Assembly: GCA_026708115.1 (NCBI GenBank)
Contig: JAPOVL010000025.1
Coordinates: 62,001 to 126,000 of the forward strand
DNA from: Chloroflexota bacterium
GTDB lineage: Bacteria > Chloroflexota > Anaerolineae > Aggregatilineales > Phototrophicaceae
DNA: 64,000 nucleotides
Direction of reading: 5' to 3'
Shown one piece after another: positions 9,992 through 19,892 of the stretch; the stretch's first letter is position 1; each line of letters begins with the position of its first letter. The notes under the pieces were generated by a model, which worked only from the letters and a program-made list of their open reading frames with translations, was not told where the DNA came from and ran no database searches. The translations under genes and the position numbers were made by a program.

Positions 9992-10124
9992 TCTGCCTCC
10001 CGAACGTCATACGTCGGGTAGAGTTTGCTCGATTCTGTCACGGCCGGGCTATGCTCTCCGATACGCTTATGAGCCGATCATCGCTATAATCGTCTGACCT
10101 ACGGAATACGATCAAAGGAGACGG

Positions 10125-11099
10125 ATGATGCCTTTGTTGGACATGTCGCTGGAAGAAATGCGAGTCTATCGGCCAGCGCGCGACGAACCGGCGGATTTCG
10201 ACGCTTTCTGGGCGAGCACATTGGATGAGGCGCGCGCTCACGAACTGAACGCCGTATTTGAACCGGTCGATGCCGGTTTGGAAACGCTGGATGTCTTTGA
10301 CGTGAGTTTTTCGGGCTTCAACGGCGACCGCATCAAAGGCTGGTATATGCTGCCGCGCGGCGCGTGTGGTCCGCTGCCCGGCGTGGTCGAATATATCGGA
10401 TACGGCGGCGGACGGGGACTTCCGGTGGACTGGCTGGCGTTTCCGTCGGCGGGCTTCGCCTATCTGGTGATGGATACGCGCGGACAGGGCAGCGCCTTTC
10501 TGCGCGGGGATACGCCCGATATGCCCAATGGCGCCAATCCTTTCACGCCGGGATTCATGACGCAGGGCATCCTGGATCCGAAGACCTATTATTATCGTCG
10601 CGTGTACGTCGATGCCGCGCGGGCGGTCGAGGCCATCCGCAGCCGCGGCGAGGTCGATCCCGCGCGCATTGCGGTGACCGGCGGCAGTCAAGGCGGGGCT
10701 CTGTCGGTCTCGACTGCAGGACTGGTGCCGGATGTAGCGATCTGTATGCCAGATGTGCCGTTTCTGTCCAATTTTCGGCGCGCTGTGGAGGTCACGCCGC
10801 GCGATCCTTATCCGGAGATCGCGCGCTATCTCAAGATTCACCGCGAGAAGATTGACCGGGTTTTCGAGACGCTGAGCTATTTCGATGGCGTGAACTTCGC
10901 CGCGCGCATGCAAGCGGAAGCGCTTTATTCGGTGGGCGTGATGGATACCATCTGCCCGGCTTCGACCGTTTTCGCCTCGTACAACCATGTTTCGAGTCCA
11001 AAGGACATCAAGGTCTATTATTACAACGATCACGAGGGTGGGGGACCCGATCACCTGATGGAGAAGATTCATTATCTGCGGCGGCGCTGGCTGTCATGA
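10125..11099 (+). CDS. Acetylxylan esterase / cephalosporin-C deacetylase-like alpha/beta hydrolase
   Basis: VVEYIGYGGGRG, VMDTRGQGS, VTGGSQGGALS and YNDHEGGGPDH. Confidence 0.85.
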   Translation: MMPLLDMSLEEMRVYRPARDEPADFDAFWASTLDEARAHELNAVFEPVDAGLETLDVFDVSFSGFNGDRIKGWYMLPRGACGPLPGVVEYIGYGGGRGLPVDWLAFPSAGFAYLVMDTRGQGSAFLRGDTPDMPNGANPFTPGFMTQGILDPKTYYYRRVYVDAARAVEAIRSRGEVDPARIAVTGGSQGGALSVSTAGLVPDVAICMPDVPFLSNFRRAVEVTPRDPYPEIARYLKIHREKIDRVFETLSYFDGVNFAARMQAEALYSVGVMDTICPASTVFASYNHVSSPKDIKVYYYNDHEGGGPDHLMEKIHYLRRRWLS

Positions 11100-11929
11100 G
11101 CCGGACGCAGCTGGTCGTCCTGGGCAGCGGGACGCCCAATGCCGAAGCCGATCGCGCGAGCGCGGGCCTGGCCATCGCCGTCGACGATCGCCCCTATCTG
11201 GTCGATTGCGGTCACGGCGTGGTGCAACGCGTCGTGGAAGCGAGCGCGGCCGGGATCATCAACTGGTCGACGGTCGATCTGACGCGCTTGTTCGTGACGC
11301 ATCTGCATGCCGATCACAGCGTTGGATTGCCGGATCTGTTGTTCACGCCCTGGATACATGGCCGCGAAGAGAAGGTCGCCGCTTTCGGTCCGCGGGGCTT
11401 GAAGGGTATGGTCGAGCATATTCAAGCTGCCTACAGTGTCAATACCCGCGAGCACTTAAGCGCGCATCCGGCGACGCCCGGCGGTTACCTGGCAGATGTC
11501 AGGGCGGTTCAGGCTGGACAGGTCTACGCCGATGATCGCGTGCGGGTCTACGCCATCCAGGCGGATCACGGCGATATGGAGGCCTTCAGCTACAAGTTTG
11601 TCAGCCCGGACAAGACGATTGTCGTTTCGGGCGATACCAAGCCGGTAGCAGGATTCGTGGAATGGGCGGGCAGCCCCGACATCCTCGCGCACGAGGTCTA
11701 TTCGTCGGCGCAGTTCCCCGGCCGCCCGGCCGCCTGGCAAGCGTATCACAGCCGCGTGCACACCTCAACAGAGGAATTGGCGGACCTGGCAAAGGAGATT
11801 CGCCCGGGCCTGCTGGTACTTTATCATCAGCTTTTTTGGGGGGCGACGGCGGCCGATCTCGTCGGCGAGATCGAGGCAAGATATGACGGGCAGGTAGTCA
11901 GCGCAAATGACCTGGATGTCTACCTTTAA
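11096..11929 (+). CDS. MBL-fold hydrolase, RNase Z-like
   Basis: VVLGSGTPNAEADRASAG, FVTHLHADHSVGLPDLL, VVSGDTKPV; 4-bp overlap with previous gene. Confidence 0.85.
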   Translation: MSRTQLVVLGSGTPNAEADRASAGLAIAVDDRPYLVDCGHGVVQRVVEASAAGIINWSTVDLTRLFVTHLHADHSVGLPDLLFTPWIHGREEKVAAFGPRGLKGMVEHIQAAYSVNTREHLSAHPATPGGYLADVRAVQAGQVYADDRVRVYAIQADHGDMEAFSYKFVSPDKTIVVSGDTKPVAGFVEWAGSPDILAHEVYSSAQFPGRPAAWQAYHSRVHTSTEELADLAKEIRPGLLVLYHQLFWGATAADLVGEIEARYDGQVVSANDLDVYL

Positions 11930-12041
11930 TTCATCGCCTTGCTCGCTACAGGAGAACACTTATAGTTTGGTATGAGCGCGGCAGAGCAATGCGTTGCCGC
12001 GCTGCGGCTGATTCCCGACCATAGAATAGAAGGTGTCTTTC

Positions 12042-12725
12042 ATGACGACTAAGGCGCGATTCGAGAGCTTGCACTTCGAAACGATGGACGACCTCGAGCA
12101 ATTGCGACGCTCGCGCGTCCATAGGGACCGGATGCTGACGCGGCGAACGGTGCGGGATTTTTCCGCGCGGGCGGTTCCGTATGAATTGATCGACAACGCG
12201 CTCAAGGTGGCGGGTTCCGCCCCCTCCGGCGCCAACCAGCAGCCTTGGACCTTTGTCGTTGTCAGCGATCCGGCGGTGAAGCGCGAGATTCGCATCGCCG
12301 CAGAAGCCGAAGAGAAAGAGAGTTACGAGCGACGCATGAGCCAGGAATGGCTGGAGGCCCTGGCGCATCTGGGCACGGACTGGCGCAAGCCGCATATCGA
12401 AGACGCGCCCTACTTGATTGTGGTCTTTCGGCAAGCCTACGGCGTCGAATTGGACGCGGCGACGGGCGAGGAACGGCGAATCAAACATTACTACAGCGAA
12501 GAATCCGTTGGCATCGCCGTCGGCTTCCTGCTGAGCGCGCTGCACATTTCCGGGCTGGCCACATTGACGCATACGCCCAGCCCGATGCAATTCCTGCGCG
12601 AGATACTGGAACGACCGCCCAACGAACGGCCCTATGTTTTGATCCCGGTCGGCTATCCAGCGGCGGATGCCAAGGTGCCGGTCATCGAGAAAAAATCCCT
12701 AGCGGAGATCGTGGTCAGGCGCTAA
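12042..12725 (+). CDS. Nitroreductase family protein
   Basis: RRTVRDFSARAVPYELIDNALKVAGSAPSGANQQPWTFVVV. Confidence 0.9.
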   Translation: MTTKARFESLHFETMDDLEQLRRSRVHRDRMLTRRTVRDFSARAVPYELIDNALKVAGSAPSGANQQPWTFVVVSDPAVKREIRIAAEAEEKESYERRMSQEWLEALAHLGTDWRKPHIEDAPYLIVVFRQAYGVELDAATGEERRIKHYYSEESVGIAVGFLLSALHISGLATLTHTPSPMQFLREILERPPNERPYVLIPVGYPAADAKVPVIEKKSLAEIVVRR

Positions 12726-12760
12726 AGCGTCTTGTTGCAGCTAATCTAGGCCGAGTGTAT

Positions 12761-12784
12761 TTTAATTTATACTGTAAAATTAAA
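12761..12784. promoter_or_regulatory. 8-bp perfect inverted repeat upstream of parA-like gene, candidate operator/centromere-like site
   Basis: TTTAATTT (12761-12768) / AAATTAAA (12777-12784), spacer ATACTGTA, in a locally AT-rich patch. Confidence 0.3.
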
Positions 12785-12853
12785 GGGGAAATTACGCTGG
12801 ATAATTTTCCTTGCGCGCATTTGACAATTTGGCGTGCTTAAGGGTGTGAATCT

Positions 12854-13657
12854 GTGAGAATCGTCACGCTTCTCAATGAAAAAGGCGGCGTTGGGAAGAC
12901 CACAATCTCGTTTCATGTGGCGTCCGGGTTGGCGGTTGCAGGCTTTCGAGTGGTCGCGGTAGATGCTGACGCGCAGGCTTCTTTGACAGAGACCATGGGC
13001 TTCGAGCAAGCGCCCGGTCTATATGACCTGATCGTTCGCAGCAATCCCTTTCGCAACGTCCTGCGCTTTGTCAATCCAGAGATCTACGAGTATGCAAAGC
13101 GCGAGGTAAAAGGGCAACTATTCCTCTTGCCGTCGAATGTGGAAACGCAAAGTATCGCCAGCAATTCGAAGGATGCGCTGGCATTCGTCCGCCGCTTCAC
13201 CGAACTGAAAGATACCGTCGACTTCGTGATTGTTGACACGTCGCCGACGCCGTCGCTGCTGCATGGCGCCATCTATTTGGCGACCGACGCAATTCTGTAT
13301 CCGACAAAATGCGAATACCTCAGTTTTCGCGGTTTGCAGAACAGCTTTATGCACCGCCAAGAGAACGAGCGTTACCGCAGCCAATTCAACTTTGCGCCCA
13401 TCGCCAACCTGGGCATTCTGCCGAATATCTATCGTCATGGAACGCTTGAGCATCGGGACAATCTGGCAGAACTGAAAGAGAGCTACGGTGATCTAGTTTG
13501 GGACCCCATCCCGCAATCGACCATCTGGACAGAAAGCAGCCGCGTGCACCGCACGATCTGGAATTATGCGCCCGGATCGCCCGCCGCCCGGCATGGCTGG
13601 AATCTCCTCAAGACATTCCTGGAGGCAATCAAACATGTCAAGCCGACGAAATCGTGA
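12854..13657 (+). CDS. ParA/Soj-family ATPase
   Basis: MRIVTLLNEKGGVGKTTISFHVASGLA (deviant Walker A), VDADAQASLTETMG, FVIVDTSPTPS. Confidence 0.9.
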   Translation: MRIVTLLNEKGGVGKTTISFHVASGLAVAGFRVVAVDADAQASLTETMGFEQAPGLYDLIVRSNPFRNVLRFVNPEIYEYAKREVKGQLFLLPSNVETQSIASNSKDALAFVRRFTELKDTVDFVIVDTSPTPSLLHGAIYLATDAILYPTKCEYLSFRGLQNSFMHRQENERYRSQFNFAPIANLGILPNIYRHGTLEHRDNLAELKESYGDLVWDPIPQSTIWTESSRVHRTIWNYAPGSPAARHGWNLLKTFLEAIKHVKPTKS

Positions 13658-14420
13658 TCGCAGCAAATCGGCGCTGCCGAAGCTGGAGGACTTGCCGCGC
13701 GTTTCTTATGAAGAAGTGGCGGGCGCCACCTTTGGCGCGTCTGCCAGCGAAGCGGTCGATCAGTGGTTCGGGGATATTGAAGCGACGAATTTGGCCGCGG
13801 CGGAGGTCGCGGTGGTCGGAGACGGTTCCATCCGCGCTTACGACTATCGCCTGACCGGGCTAGGCATCGACCCCGCCGGTCTGCCCGGGAATAAGCGGAA
13901 TTGGGAGCTGCTGGGCCAATTGCTCTTCCGGCTGGACCATTCCATTCAGTGGCTGATTGGAGACTGGCTCCTGCAAGGTGAGACGAACCAGTGGGGGCAG
14001 CACGAAGACATCGCCAAGGCGCTGAATTACGAAGTGAAGACGCTCTACGACTACCGCTATGTCGCGCGGAATGTCCATTTTTCGGTACGTACCGACAAAC
14101 TGTCGTTTGGACATCACAAGCTGGTGGCGCATCTTGAAACGGCGGAGCAAGGTCGCTGGCTCCGCAAAGCCGCTGAGGGCGACATCGATGGCCAAACCGG
14201 CTTGTCGCAGCCTTGGTCAATCAGTCGGCTGAGACGGGAGCTGTCGGACTTCCCGGCGCTGGAAGAGAATCAAGATACCCCGTTCGAACGCAACCTGCGT
14301 CGCATTGACCGAGAAATGACACGCAAGAAATGGAACAGGCTGACCACTGCCGAACGGCGCAAGCGTTACGAGCATTTGCGCGATATTTTGGCGAGGATGC
14401 AGCGCTGGGGCTTTGACTAG
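13635..14420 (+). CDS. ParA-partner protein, DNA-binding-like, not a canonical ParB
   Basis: IGDWLLQGE-x-YEVKTLYDYRYVARNV-x-LSFGHHKLVAHLETAEQGRWL-x-WSISRLRREL; start MSSRRN overlaps parA by 23 bp. Confidence 0.65.
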   Translation: MSSRRNRDRSKSALPKLEDLPRVSYEEVAGATFGASASEAVDQWFGDIEATNLAAAEVAVVGDGSIRAYDYRLTGLGIDPAGLPGNKRNWELLGQLLFRLDHSIQWLIGDWLLQGETNQWGQHEDIAKALNYEVKTLYDYRYVARNVHFSVRTDKLSFGHHKLVAHLETAEQGRWLRKAAEGDIDGQTGLSQPWSISRLRRELSDFPALEENQDTPFERNLRRIDREMTRKKWNRLTTAERRKRYEHLRDILARMQRWGFD

Positions 14421-14500
14421 GCTAATAGCCCGGGGCTTTGTCCAATTGACAATTGCTCCATCAGCCGGATCCGCCCGGTCTATAAAAGCCGCGGATGGCG

Positions 14501-15205
14501 TCAAAATTTTGTACCGTAGGCAGGGATGGCGACTCCGTTGATGATGCTGCCCGCATCGGAAGCGAGAAACGCGATCACTTTACCGAGCTGAGCGGGCGTA
14601 ACGCCCGAATGCGGATCTTCCGCGAATTGCTCTTCTGTCACGACGGCCGAGGGCAGCACCGCGTTCACGCGGATTCCCCGCCGCTTGTACTCTTCGGACA
14701 TGCTCTCGGTCAGACGCAGCAGCGCCGCTTTTGAGGCCGCGTAAGCGGCGTCCTGCCCGCTCGCGCGCAGGCCAGGACGCGCGCCAATATTGATGATCTT
14801 GCCGCTACTTTGTTCCAACATGGTCGGGATCACTGCCCGGCTCATCAAGAACGCGATCGTCGCGTTCATCTGAAACATCGTCTGCCAGGTAGAAACGCTC
14901 GTCTCGTGCACAGCTTGTCCGGCATCCCAGCCTCCCACGATGTTCACCAGGACATCAATGCGAGCGAACCGTTCGACAGCCGCCGCGACCAGGCCGTCAA
15001 CCGTCTCGGCATCGGACAAGTCCGTCGCAGGATAGCACAGGTGCGCCTGATCGCTCGCCAGATCCGGGAAACGTTCGTACAGCCGCTCGTCACCACAGGT
15101 CAAAACCAGCGATGCGCCGCCGGCGCGAAAAACCGGCACGACGCCGGAAGCGAGCAGCCCTGAAGCCCCGGTGATTAGTGCAACCTGATCTCTGAATTCG
15201 CCCAT
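14501..15205 (-). CDS. SDR-family oxidoreductase
   Basis: QVALITGASGLLASGV; YAASKAALLRLTESMSEEYKRRGIRVNAVLP; start MGEFRDQ at 15205. Confidence 0.9.
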   Translation of the reverse strand: MGEFRDQVALITGASGLLASGVVPVFRAGGASLVLTCGDERLYERFPDLASDQAHLCYPATDLSDAETVDGLVAAAVERFARIDVLVNIVGGWDAGQAVHETSVSTWQTMFQMNATIAFLMSRAVIPTMLEQSSGKIINIGARPGLRASGQDAAYAASKAALLRLTESMSEEYKRRGIRVNAVLPSAVVTEEQFAEDPHSGVTPAQLGKVIAFLASDAGSIINGVAIPAYGTKF

Positions 15206-15323
15206 CTTCAACTCCCCACGCAAGTTTCCGGCTGGTATGAGCATAACATATTCTCCGTCGGCAGAACGACCGCAGCCCTCGCGACGCCAAGAGCGCCAGG
15301 CAGTCGCATCAAACAACGTTCTC

Positions 15324-15420
15324 ACCACAGCCGCTCGGCGGCAGCGAAAAGGTATGCCGCGCTCACACAAAACAATAAACCTTCTCGTTGCATGAGCAAC
15401 GCGGTTTATTAACAAAGAGG
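15324..15420 (+). repeat. Dispersed stem-loop element, copy R1
   Basis: CCACAGCCGCTCGGCGGCAGCGAAAAGGTATGCCGCGCTCACACAAAACAATAAACCTTCTCGTTGCATGAGCAACGCGGTTTATT; matches R2-R5. Confidence 0.85.
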
Positions 15421-15559
15421 CTCGGCGGCTGTGCTTGATCTACTTTGCGAAGCGATTGCGCAGATACACCATCGGGCATTGTGGTGATTTTATGCAACCT
15501 GTGTTAAACATGAGCCGAGTGAATCACGCATTTTGCAAGCAGCAGCCAGGATCGTTCCC

Positions 15560-16774
15560 GTGACACAATACGATTTGCTACTCAAACACGGCCGCCTGAT
15601 CGACCCGACCAACGGGATCGACGCGGCCAGGGATATCGCGATCAGCGAGGGCAGAATCGCCCAAGTTGCCCAAGACATCCCCAGCGCTCAAGCAGCGCAA
15701 AGCATCGATGTCGCCGGACTCATCGTCACACCCGGCTTGATCGACATGCACGTCCATGTCTATCACACCCGGGAACCGGAGACCTTGAGCGTGATCGCCG
15801 ACCACCATTGTTTTCGCTCCGGCGTTACCACTGTCGTCGATACTGGCACTGCCGGCGCCAAGCACTTCCTGCACTTCAAGCGGACGGTCATCGACCGGTC
15901 GCGAACGCGCATCTACGCCTACATCAACATTGTCAAGTCGGGCATGGTGGGACCCTTTGAGCAGGACATCAGCGAGATGGACCCGGAGTTGGCCGCGTCC
16001 ATCGTGCTCGCTTACCCCGAAAACTGCGTCGGCATCAAGACGGCTCACTACTGGGTATCACAGCCTTTTGACGAGGCGCATCCGCCCTGGGCGGCCGTCG
16101 ACCGCGCCCTGGAAGCCTCCGCCATCTGCGGCAAACCCCTGATGGTCGATTTCTGGCATCGCCCGGGACGGACCTATCAAGAAATGCTGCGGAAAATGCA
16201 GCCCGGCGATATCCACACCCATGTCTACGCCCAGCAATTCCCGATCTTGAATGACCGGAACGAACCGGCCGATTTCATGTTCGAGGCGCGCGAACGCGGC
16301 ATCATCTTCGACCTGGGCCATGGCGCGGGCAGCTTCTGGTTCCGCCAAGCCATCCCCGCTTTTCAGGGCGGCTTAGCGCCCGATTCCATCAGTACCGACT
16401 TGCACATCGGCAATGTCAACGGCGTGGTGCATGACATGCTGACGACCATGTCCAAATTGCTGTGCATGGGCATGCCGCTGGCCGAGGTCATTTATCGCTC
16501 CACTGTGACCCCGGCCCAAGAGATCGGTCATCCGGAGCTCGGTCATTTGAGCATCGGCGCCGAGGCGGACATCGCGGTTCTCGAGCTATGCGAGGGCGAC
16601 TTCGGCTATGTAGACTGCGGCCAGGCGCGCCTGAACGGCAGTCGCAAACTGAGCTGTGAAATGACGCTGCGCGCCGGCGAGATCGTTTATGACCTCAACG
16701 GCCGCTCCGCGCCCGCATGGGAAGACGCGCCACCATCCTATTGGGAAATCCGCTATCCGAAGGAAATCGTCTAA
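15560..16774 (+). CDS. Amidohydrolase/deacetylase-family metallohydrolase
   Basis: DLLLKHGRLIDPTNGID, VTPGLIDMHVHVYH, C-terminal GAEADIAVLELCEGDFGYVDC; likely GTG start at 15560. Confidence 0.85.
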   Translation: MTQYDLLLKHGRLIDPTNGIDAARDIAISEGRIAQVAQDIPSAQAAQSIDVAGLIVTPGLIDMHVHVYHTREPETLSVIADHHCFRSGVTTVVDTGTAGAKHFLHFKRTVIDRSRTRIYAYINIVKSGMVGPFEQDISEMDPELAASIVLAYPENCVGIKTAHYWVSQPFDEAHPPWAAVDRALEASAICGKPLMVDFWHRPGRTYQEMLRKMQPGDIHTHVYAQQFPILNDRNEPADFMFEARERGIIFDLGHGAGSFWFRQAIPAFQGGLAPDSISTDLHIGNVNGVVHDMLTTMSKLLCMGMPLAEVIYRSTVTPAQEIGHPELGHLSIGAEADIAVLELCEGDFGYVDCGQARLNGSRKLSCEMTLRAGEIVYDLNGRSAPAWEDAPPSYWEIRYPKEIV

Positions 16775-16775
16775 C

Positions 16776-17879
16776 ATGAGCCATTACGACGCCCTGGGCA
16801 TTCGCCCGATTATCAATGCCAACGCTACCTTGACCAAACTTGGCGGTTCGCTGATGCCGCCGGAAGTGCTGCGAGCCATGAACGAGGCCGCCGGCTGCTT
16901 CATAGACTTGCCATTGTTGCAGCGTAGAGTGGGCGAGCGCATCGCGGACCTCACCAGGAACGAAGCCGCTTATGTCACCTCCGGCGCCGCCGCCGGCGTC
17001 ATGCTGGCGGCGACCGCCTGCGTCTTGTACCACCATCCCGAGGTCGGGATGGATTTTCCGCAGATCGCATCGCTCAAGAACGAAGCCATCGTGCATCGCA
17101 ACCAGCGCAACGGCTACGACTTCGCCGTGCAACAGACGGGCATGCGCTTCGTCGAGATTGATCCGACGCCGACGGCCCTGCGCGACGCCATCAACGAAAA
17201 GACCGCCTGCATATTCTGGTTCGCGGGCAGGCTGGTCGAGGAGACCGATACGCCACTTCAAGAAGTCATCGCCATCGCGGACGAGCATAAGCTGCCGGTG
17301 GTGGTGGACGCGGCGGCGCAGTTGCCGCCACCCGAGAATCTCTGGCGCTTCACAGAGATGGGCGCGGCGCTGGCGCTCTTCAGCGGCGGCAAGGACCTGC
17401 GGGGGCCGCAGCCCACGGGCTTGATGCTGGGCCGCCGAGACATGATCGAATCGATCCGCGTCATCAGCGTGCCCAACCACGGACTCGGACGTCCCTTAAA
17501 GGTCGGCAAGGAAGAGATGATGGGCCTGCTGGCGGCTGTCGAACGCTACCTGGAGATGGACCACGCCGCCCGCGAAGCCTATTGCGAAGACTGCGTGCGA
17601 CTGTGGCGCGACGCCTTGAATCCGTTGCCCGGCGTCTGCGCTGAACATGACTTTCCCAACGAAGCCAACCAGCCTTTGCCCTGGTGCCTGATCAGCGTCG
17701 ATCCGGATGTGCTAGGCAGGTCCGCCAGCGACCTGGTCGCCGCCTTCCTGGAGGGCGAACCTGCCATCTCGGTCTTTGAGGTGGACGAGACGCGATTTCG
17801 TCTCAATCCCATGACGCTCAATCCCGGAGAGGAATTTATTGTGCGCGATGTTTGTCTTAAGCTGCTGGTCCCAGCATGA
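16776..17879 (+). CDS. SelA-like PLP-dependent enzyme (DgaE/D-glucosaminate-6-P ammonia-lyase-like)
   Basis: GIRPIINANATLTKLGGSLMPPEV; ALFSGGKDLRGPQPTGLMLGR. Confidence 0.8.
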   Translation: MSHYDALGIRPIINANATLTKLGGSLMPPEVLRAMNEAAGCFIDLPLLQRRVGERIADLTRNEAAYVTSGAAAGVMLAATACVLYHHPEVGMDFPQIASLKNEAIVHRNQRNGYDFAVQQTGMRFVEIDPTPTALRDAINEKTACIFWFAGRLVEETDTPLQEVIAIADEHKLPVVVDAAAQLPPPENLWRFTEMGAALALFSGGKDLRGPQPTGLMLGRRDMIESIRVISVPNHGLGRPLKVGKEEMMGLLAAVERYLEMDHAAREAYCEDCVRLWRDALNPLPGVCAEHDFPNEANQPLPWCLISVDPDVLGRSASDLVAAFLEGEPAISVFEVDETRFRLNPMTLNPGEEFIVRDVCLKLLVPA

Positions 17880-17956
17880 TTCCCTTGTCTACGGCCATAG
17901 CGGCTATCGAGGGTCAAGTGTTTGCTGCCCCGCCAGGTGCGTCGGTCATAGGGAGT

Positions 17957-19861
17957 ATGAGACACAGGCGGGCAGTCGTCACCGGATTTTCGCGTACTTG
18001 GGCTCTCGCCACAGGCTTGCTGCTGGCACTGATTCTCTTATCGCCAGCGCATAGGGTAGTCGCCGCAGACATCATGGTTGACGAGAATTGTCTACTGCCT
18101 GATGCGATCCAGGCCGCCGAAAGCGATGCGGCCGTCCGCGGCTGCGCGGCCGGTAGCGGCGCCGATACCATTCACTTAAGCGGCGACATCGCGCTCGCTG
18201 CCGAACTGCCTCAAATCACCTCCGATATCACGATTGAAGGCGGTGGCTACAGCATAAGCGGGGATAAGCTCTTCCGCATCTTCTACGTGAGCGACGGTAG
18301 TCTTTCGATAAACCGCTTGAACCTGACGGCAGGTTTCGCAGCTGGAGGAGGCGCGATCTACAACGCTGGCAAACTGGAAATTACGGACGGCAGCTTTGAT
18401 GGCAACCTGGCTAAGGGAGGCGAAGTTGGCGCGGGCGGTGGCGCTATCTCCAATCACGGCGAACTTAATATAACTCGTACCCATTTCTCCAGTAACAGCG
18501 CCGCCAGCGACGGTTTGCCAGGTGGCTTCGGCGGCGCCATTTACAACGACGGCTTGCTTAACATTAGCAAAAGCAATTTCATTGACAACTCGGCGGCGAA
18601 CGCCGGGGGCGCTATTAGGACTGATGACGGCGCTATTACGATCACCGACTCCACATTCACGGGCAACAGCGCTGGCAGCTCCGGTGGCGCTATATATGAT
18701 GACAGCATTGACCCGCTGACAATTGAAAATAGTAGCTTCGACCGCAACCTGGCGGATTACGGCGGGGGCGCGATTCAGAAAAGCAGCAATGGTTCGCTAG
18801 TCGTCACCGGCAGTTCATTTCTCCACAACAGGAATGACGGCTGGGGCAGCGCCATTAACAACTCAGGTAGATTAGTAGTTAGCAACTGCAGCTTCATCAA
18901 GAACTCGGCTGGCGATAGCGCGACCATAAACAATAGCTACAAGGCTGAAATCACAGACAGCACATTCGATTCCAACACAGCGGAAACTGCGAGCGTAGTA
19001 TTCAACGGCGGCAGCTATCTCGCCGAGATGGCGATCTCTAACAGTGTATTTACCAACAACGCGGCACAGGAATTTAGCGGCGCGATCGTGAATGGCAAAG
19101 GCGGTAAGCTCATCGTCAATGGCAGCCGGTTCGTCGGCAACTCGGCAAGCTCGGGCGGCGTCATCAGCAATATTGGAGACGAGTTGATTATCAGCGGCAG
19201 CAGCTTCAGCAACAATTCGGCTTTGGGCATGTCTGGCGATGTTGGTGAGCACTTATTTGAGCGCTCCCTTGCCAAAGGCGCCGGTGGAGCGATACTTAAT
19301 CTTGGTCCGCTGAGCATCGCGGAGAGCAACTTTGTTGATAACTCGGCCGGCTTTGGCGGCGCGATATTCAGCCTTGCCGATTTAAGCATCGTTAACAGCA
19401 CTATTGCCGGCAACTCTGCTGAAAATGGCGGCGGCCTATATATCTATTTTCTCTTCCCGTCCTCAGTAACCATGACACAGCTCACCATCGTAGACAACTC
19501 GGCAAGCGAGGGTGGCGGAATCGTCGTAGTTTTTGAGGAATATGAGGAAACAGCGGCATATCTGTACAACAGTCTAATTGCAGGCAATCCTGGTGGTGAC
19601 TGTTTGGCCGAGACGTTGAGCGCAAGCAGCGGCAACCTGATCGAAGACGGCTCCTGCGATGCAGCAATTAGCGGGGATCCCAAGCTAGGAACACTTGTCG
19701 AGCCGGAGGACGGCTCGCCACCTTATTACCCGCTGCTGCCGGATAGCCCGGCCATCGACGCCGCCGATCCCGATCACTGCAGCGCTAGCGACCAGACAGG
19801 CATAGCACGGCCGCAAGGCGCCGCCTGCGATATCGGCGCGTACGAATTCCGAGGCGATTAG
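17957..19861 (+). CDS. Secreted right-handed beta-helix repeat protein with choice-of-anchor-Q-like C-terminus
   Basis: Signal-like N-terminus; about 14 GGAIYN-x-L-x-IT-x-S-x-F-x-GNSA coils; C-term SPAIDAADPDHC-x-DQTGIARPQGAACDIGAYEF. Confidence 0.8.
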   Translation: MRHRRAVVTGFSRTWALATGLLLALILLSPAHRVVAADIMVDENCLLPDAIQAAESDAAVRGCAAGSGADTIHLSGDIALAAELPQITSDITIEGGGYSISGDKLFRIFYVSDGSLSINRLNLTAGFAAGGGAIYNAGKLEITDGSFDGNLAKGGEVGAGGGAISNHGELNITRTHFSSNSAASDGLPGGFGGAIYNDGLLNISKSNFIDNSAANAGGAIRTDDGAITITDSTFTGNSAGSSGGAIYDDSIDPLTIENSSFDRNLADYGGGAIQKSSNGSLVVTGSSFLHNRNDGWGSAINNSGRLVVSNCSFIKNSAGDSATINNSYKAEITDSTFDSNTAETASVVFNGGSYLAEMAISNSVFTNNAAQEFSGAIVNGKGGKLIVNGSRFVGNSASSGGVISNIGDELIISGSSFSNNSALGMSGDVGEHLFERSLAKGAGGAILNLGPLSIAESNFVDNSAGFGGAIFSLADLSIVNSTIAGNSAENGGGLYIYFLFPSSVTMTQLTIVDNSASEGGGIVVVFEEYEETAAYLYNSLIAGNPGGDCLAETLSASSGNLIEDGSCDAAISGDPKLGTLVEPEDGSPPYYPLLPDSPAIDAADPDHCSASDQTGIARPQGAACDIGAYEFRGD

Positions 19862-19892
19862 GGTCGCTTTCCGCTAGAAGGCGAGGCACTGC

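Noticed and set aside
15206-15415. N-terminal extension of the SDR ORF (MLINRVAHATRRFIVLCERG...)
   Set aside because: This is read-through of repeat R1; the same peptide appears in ORFs crossing R2, so the real start is MGEFRDQ at 15205.
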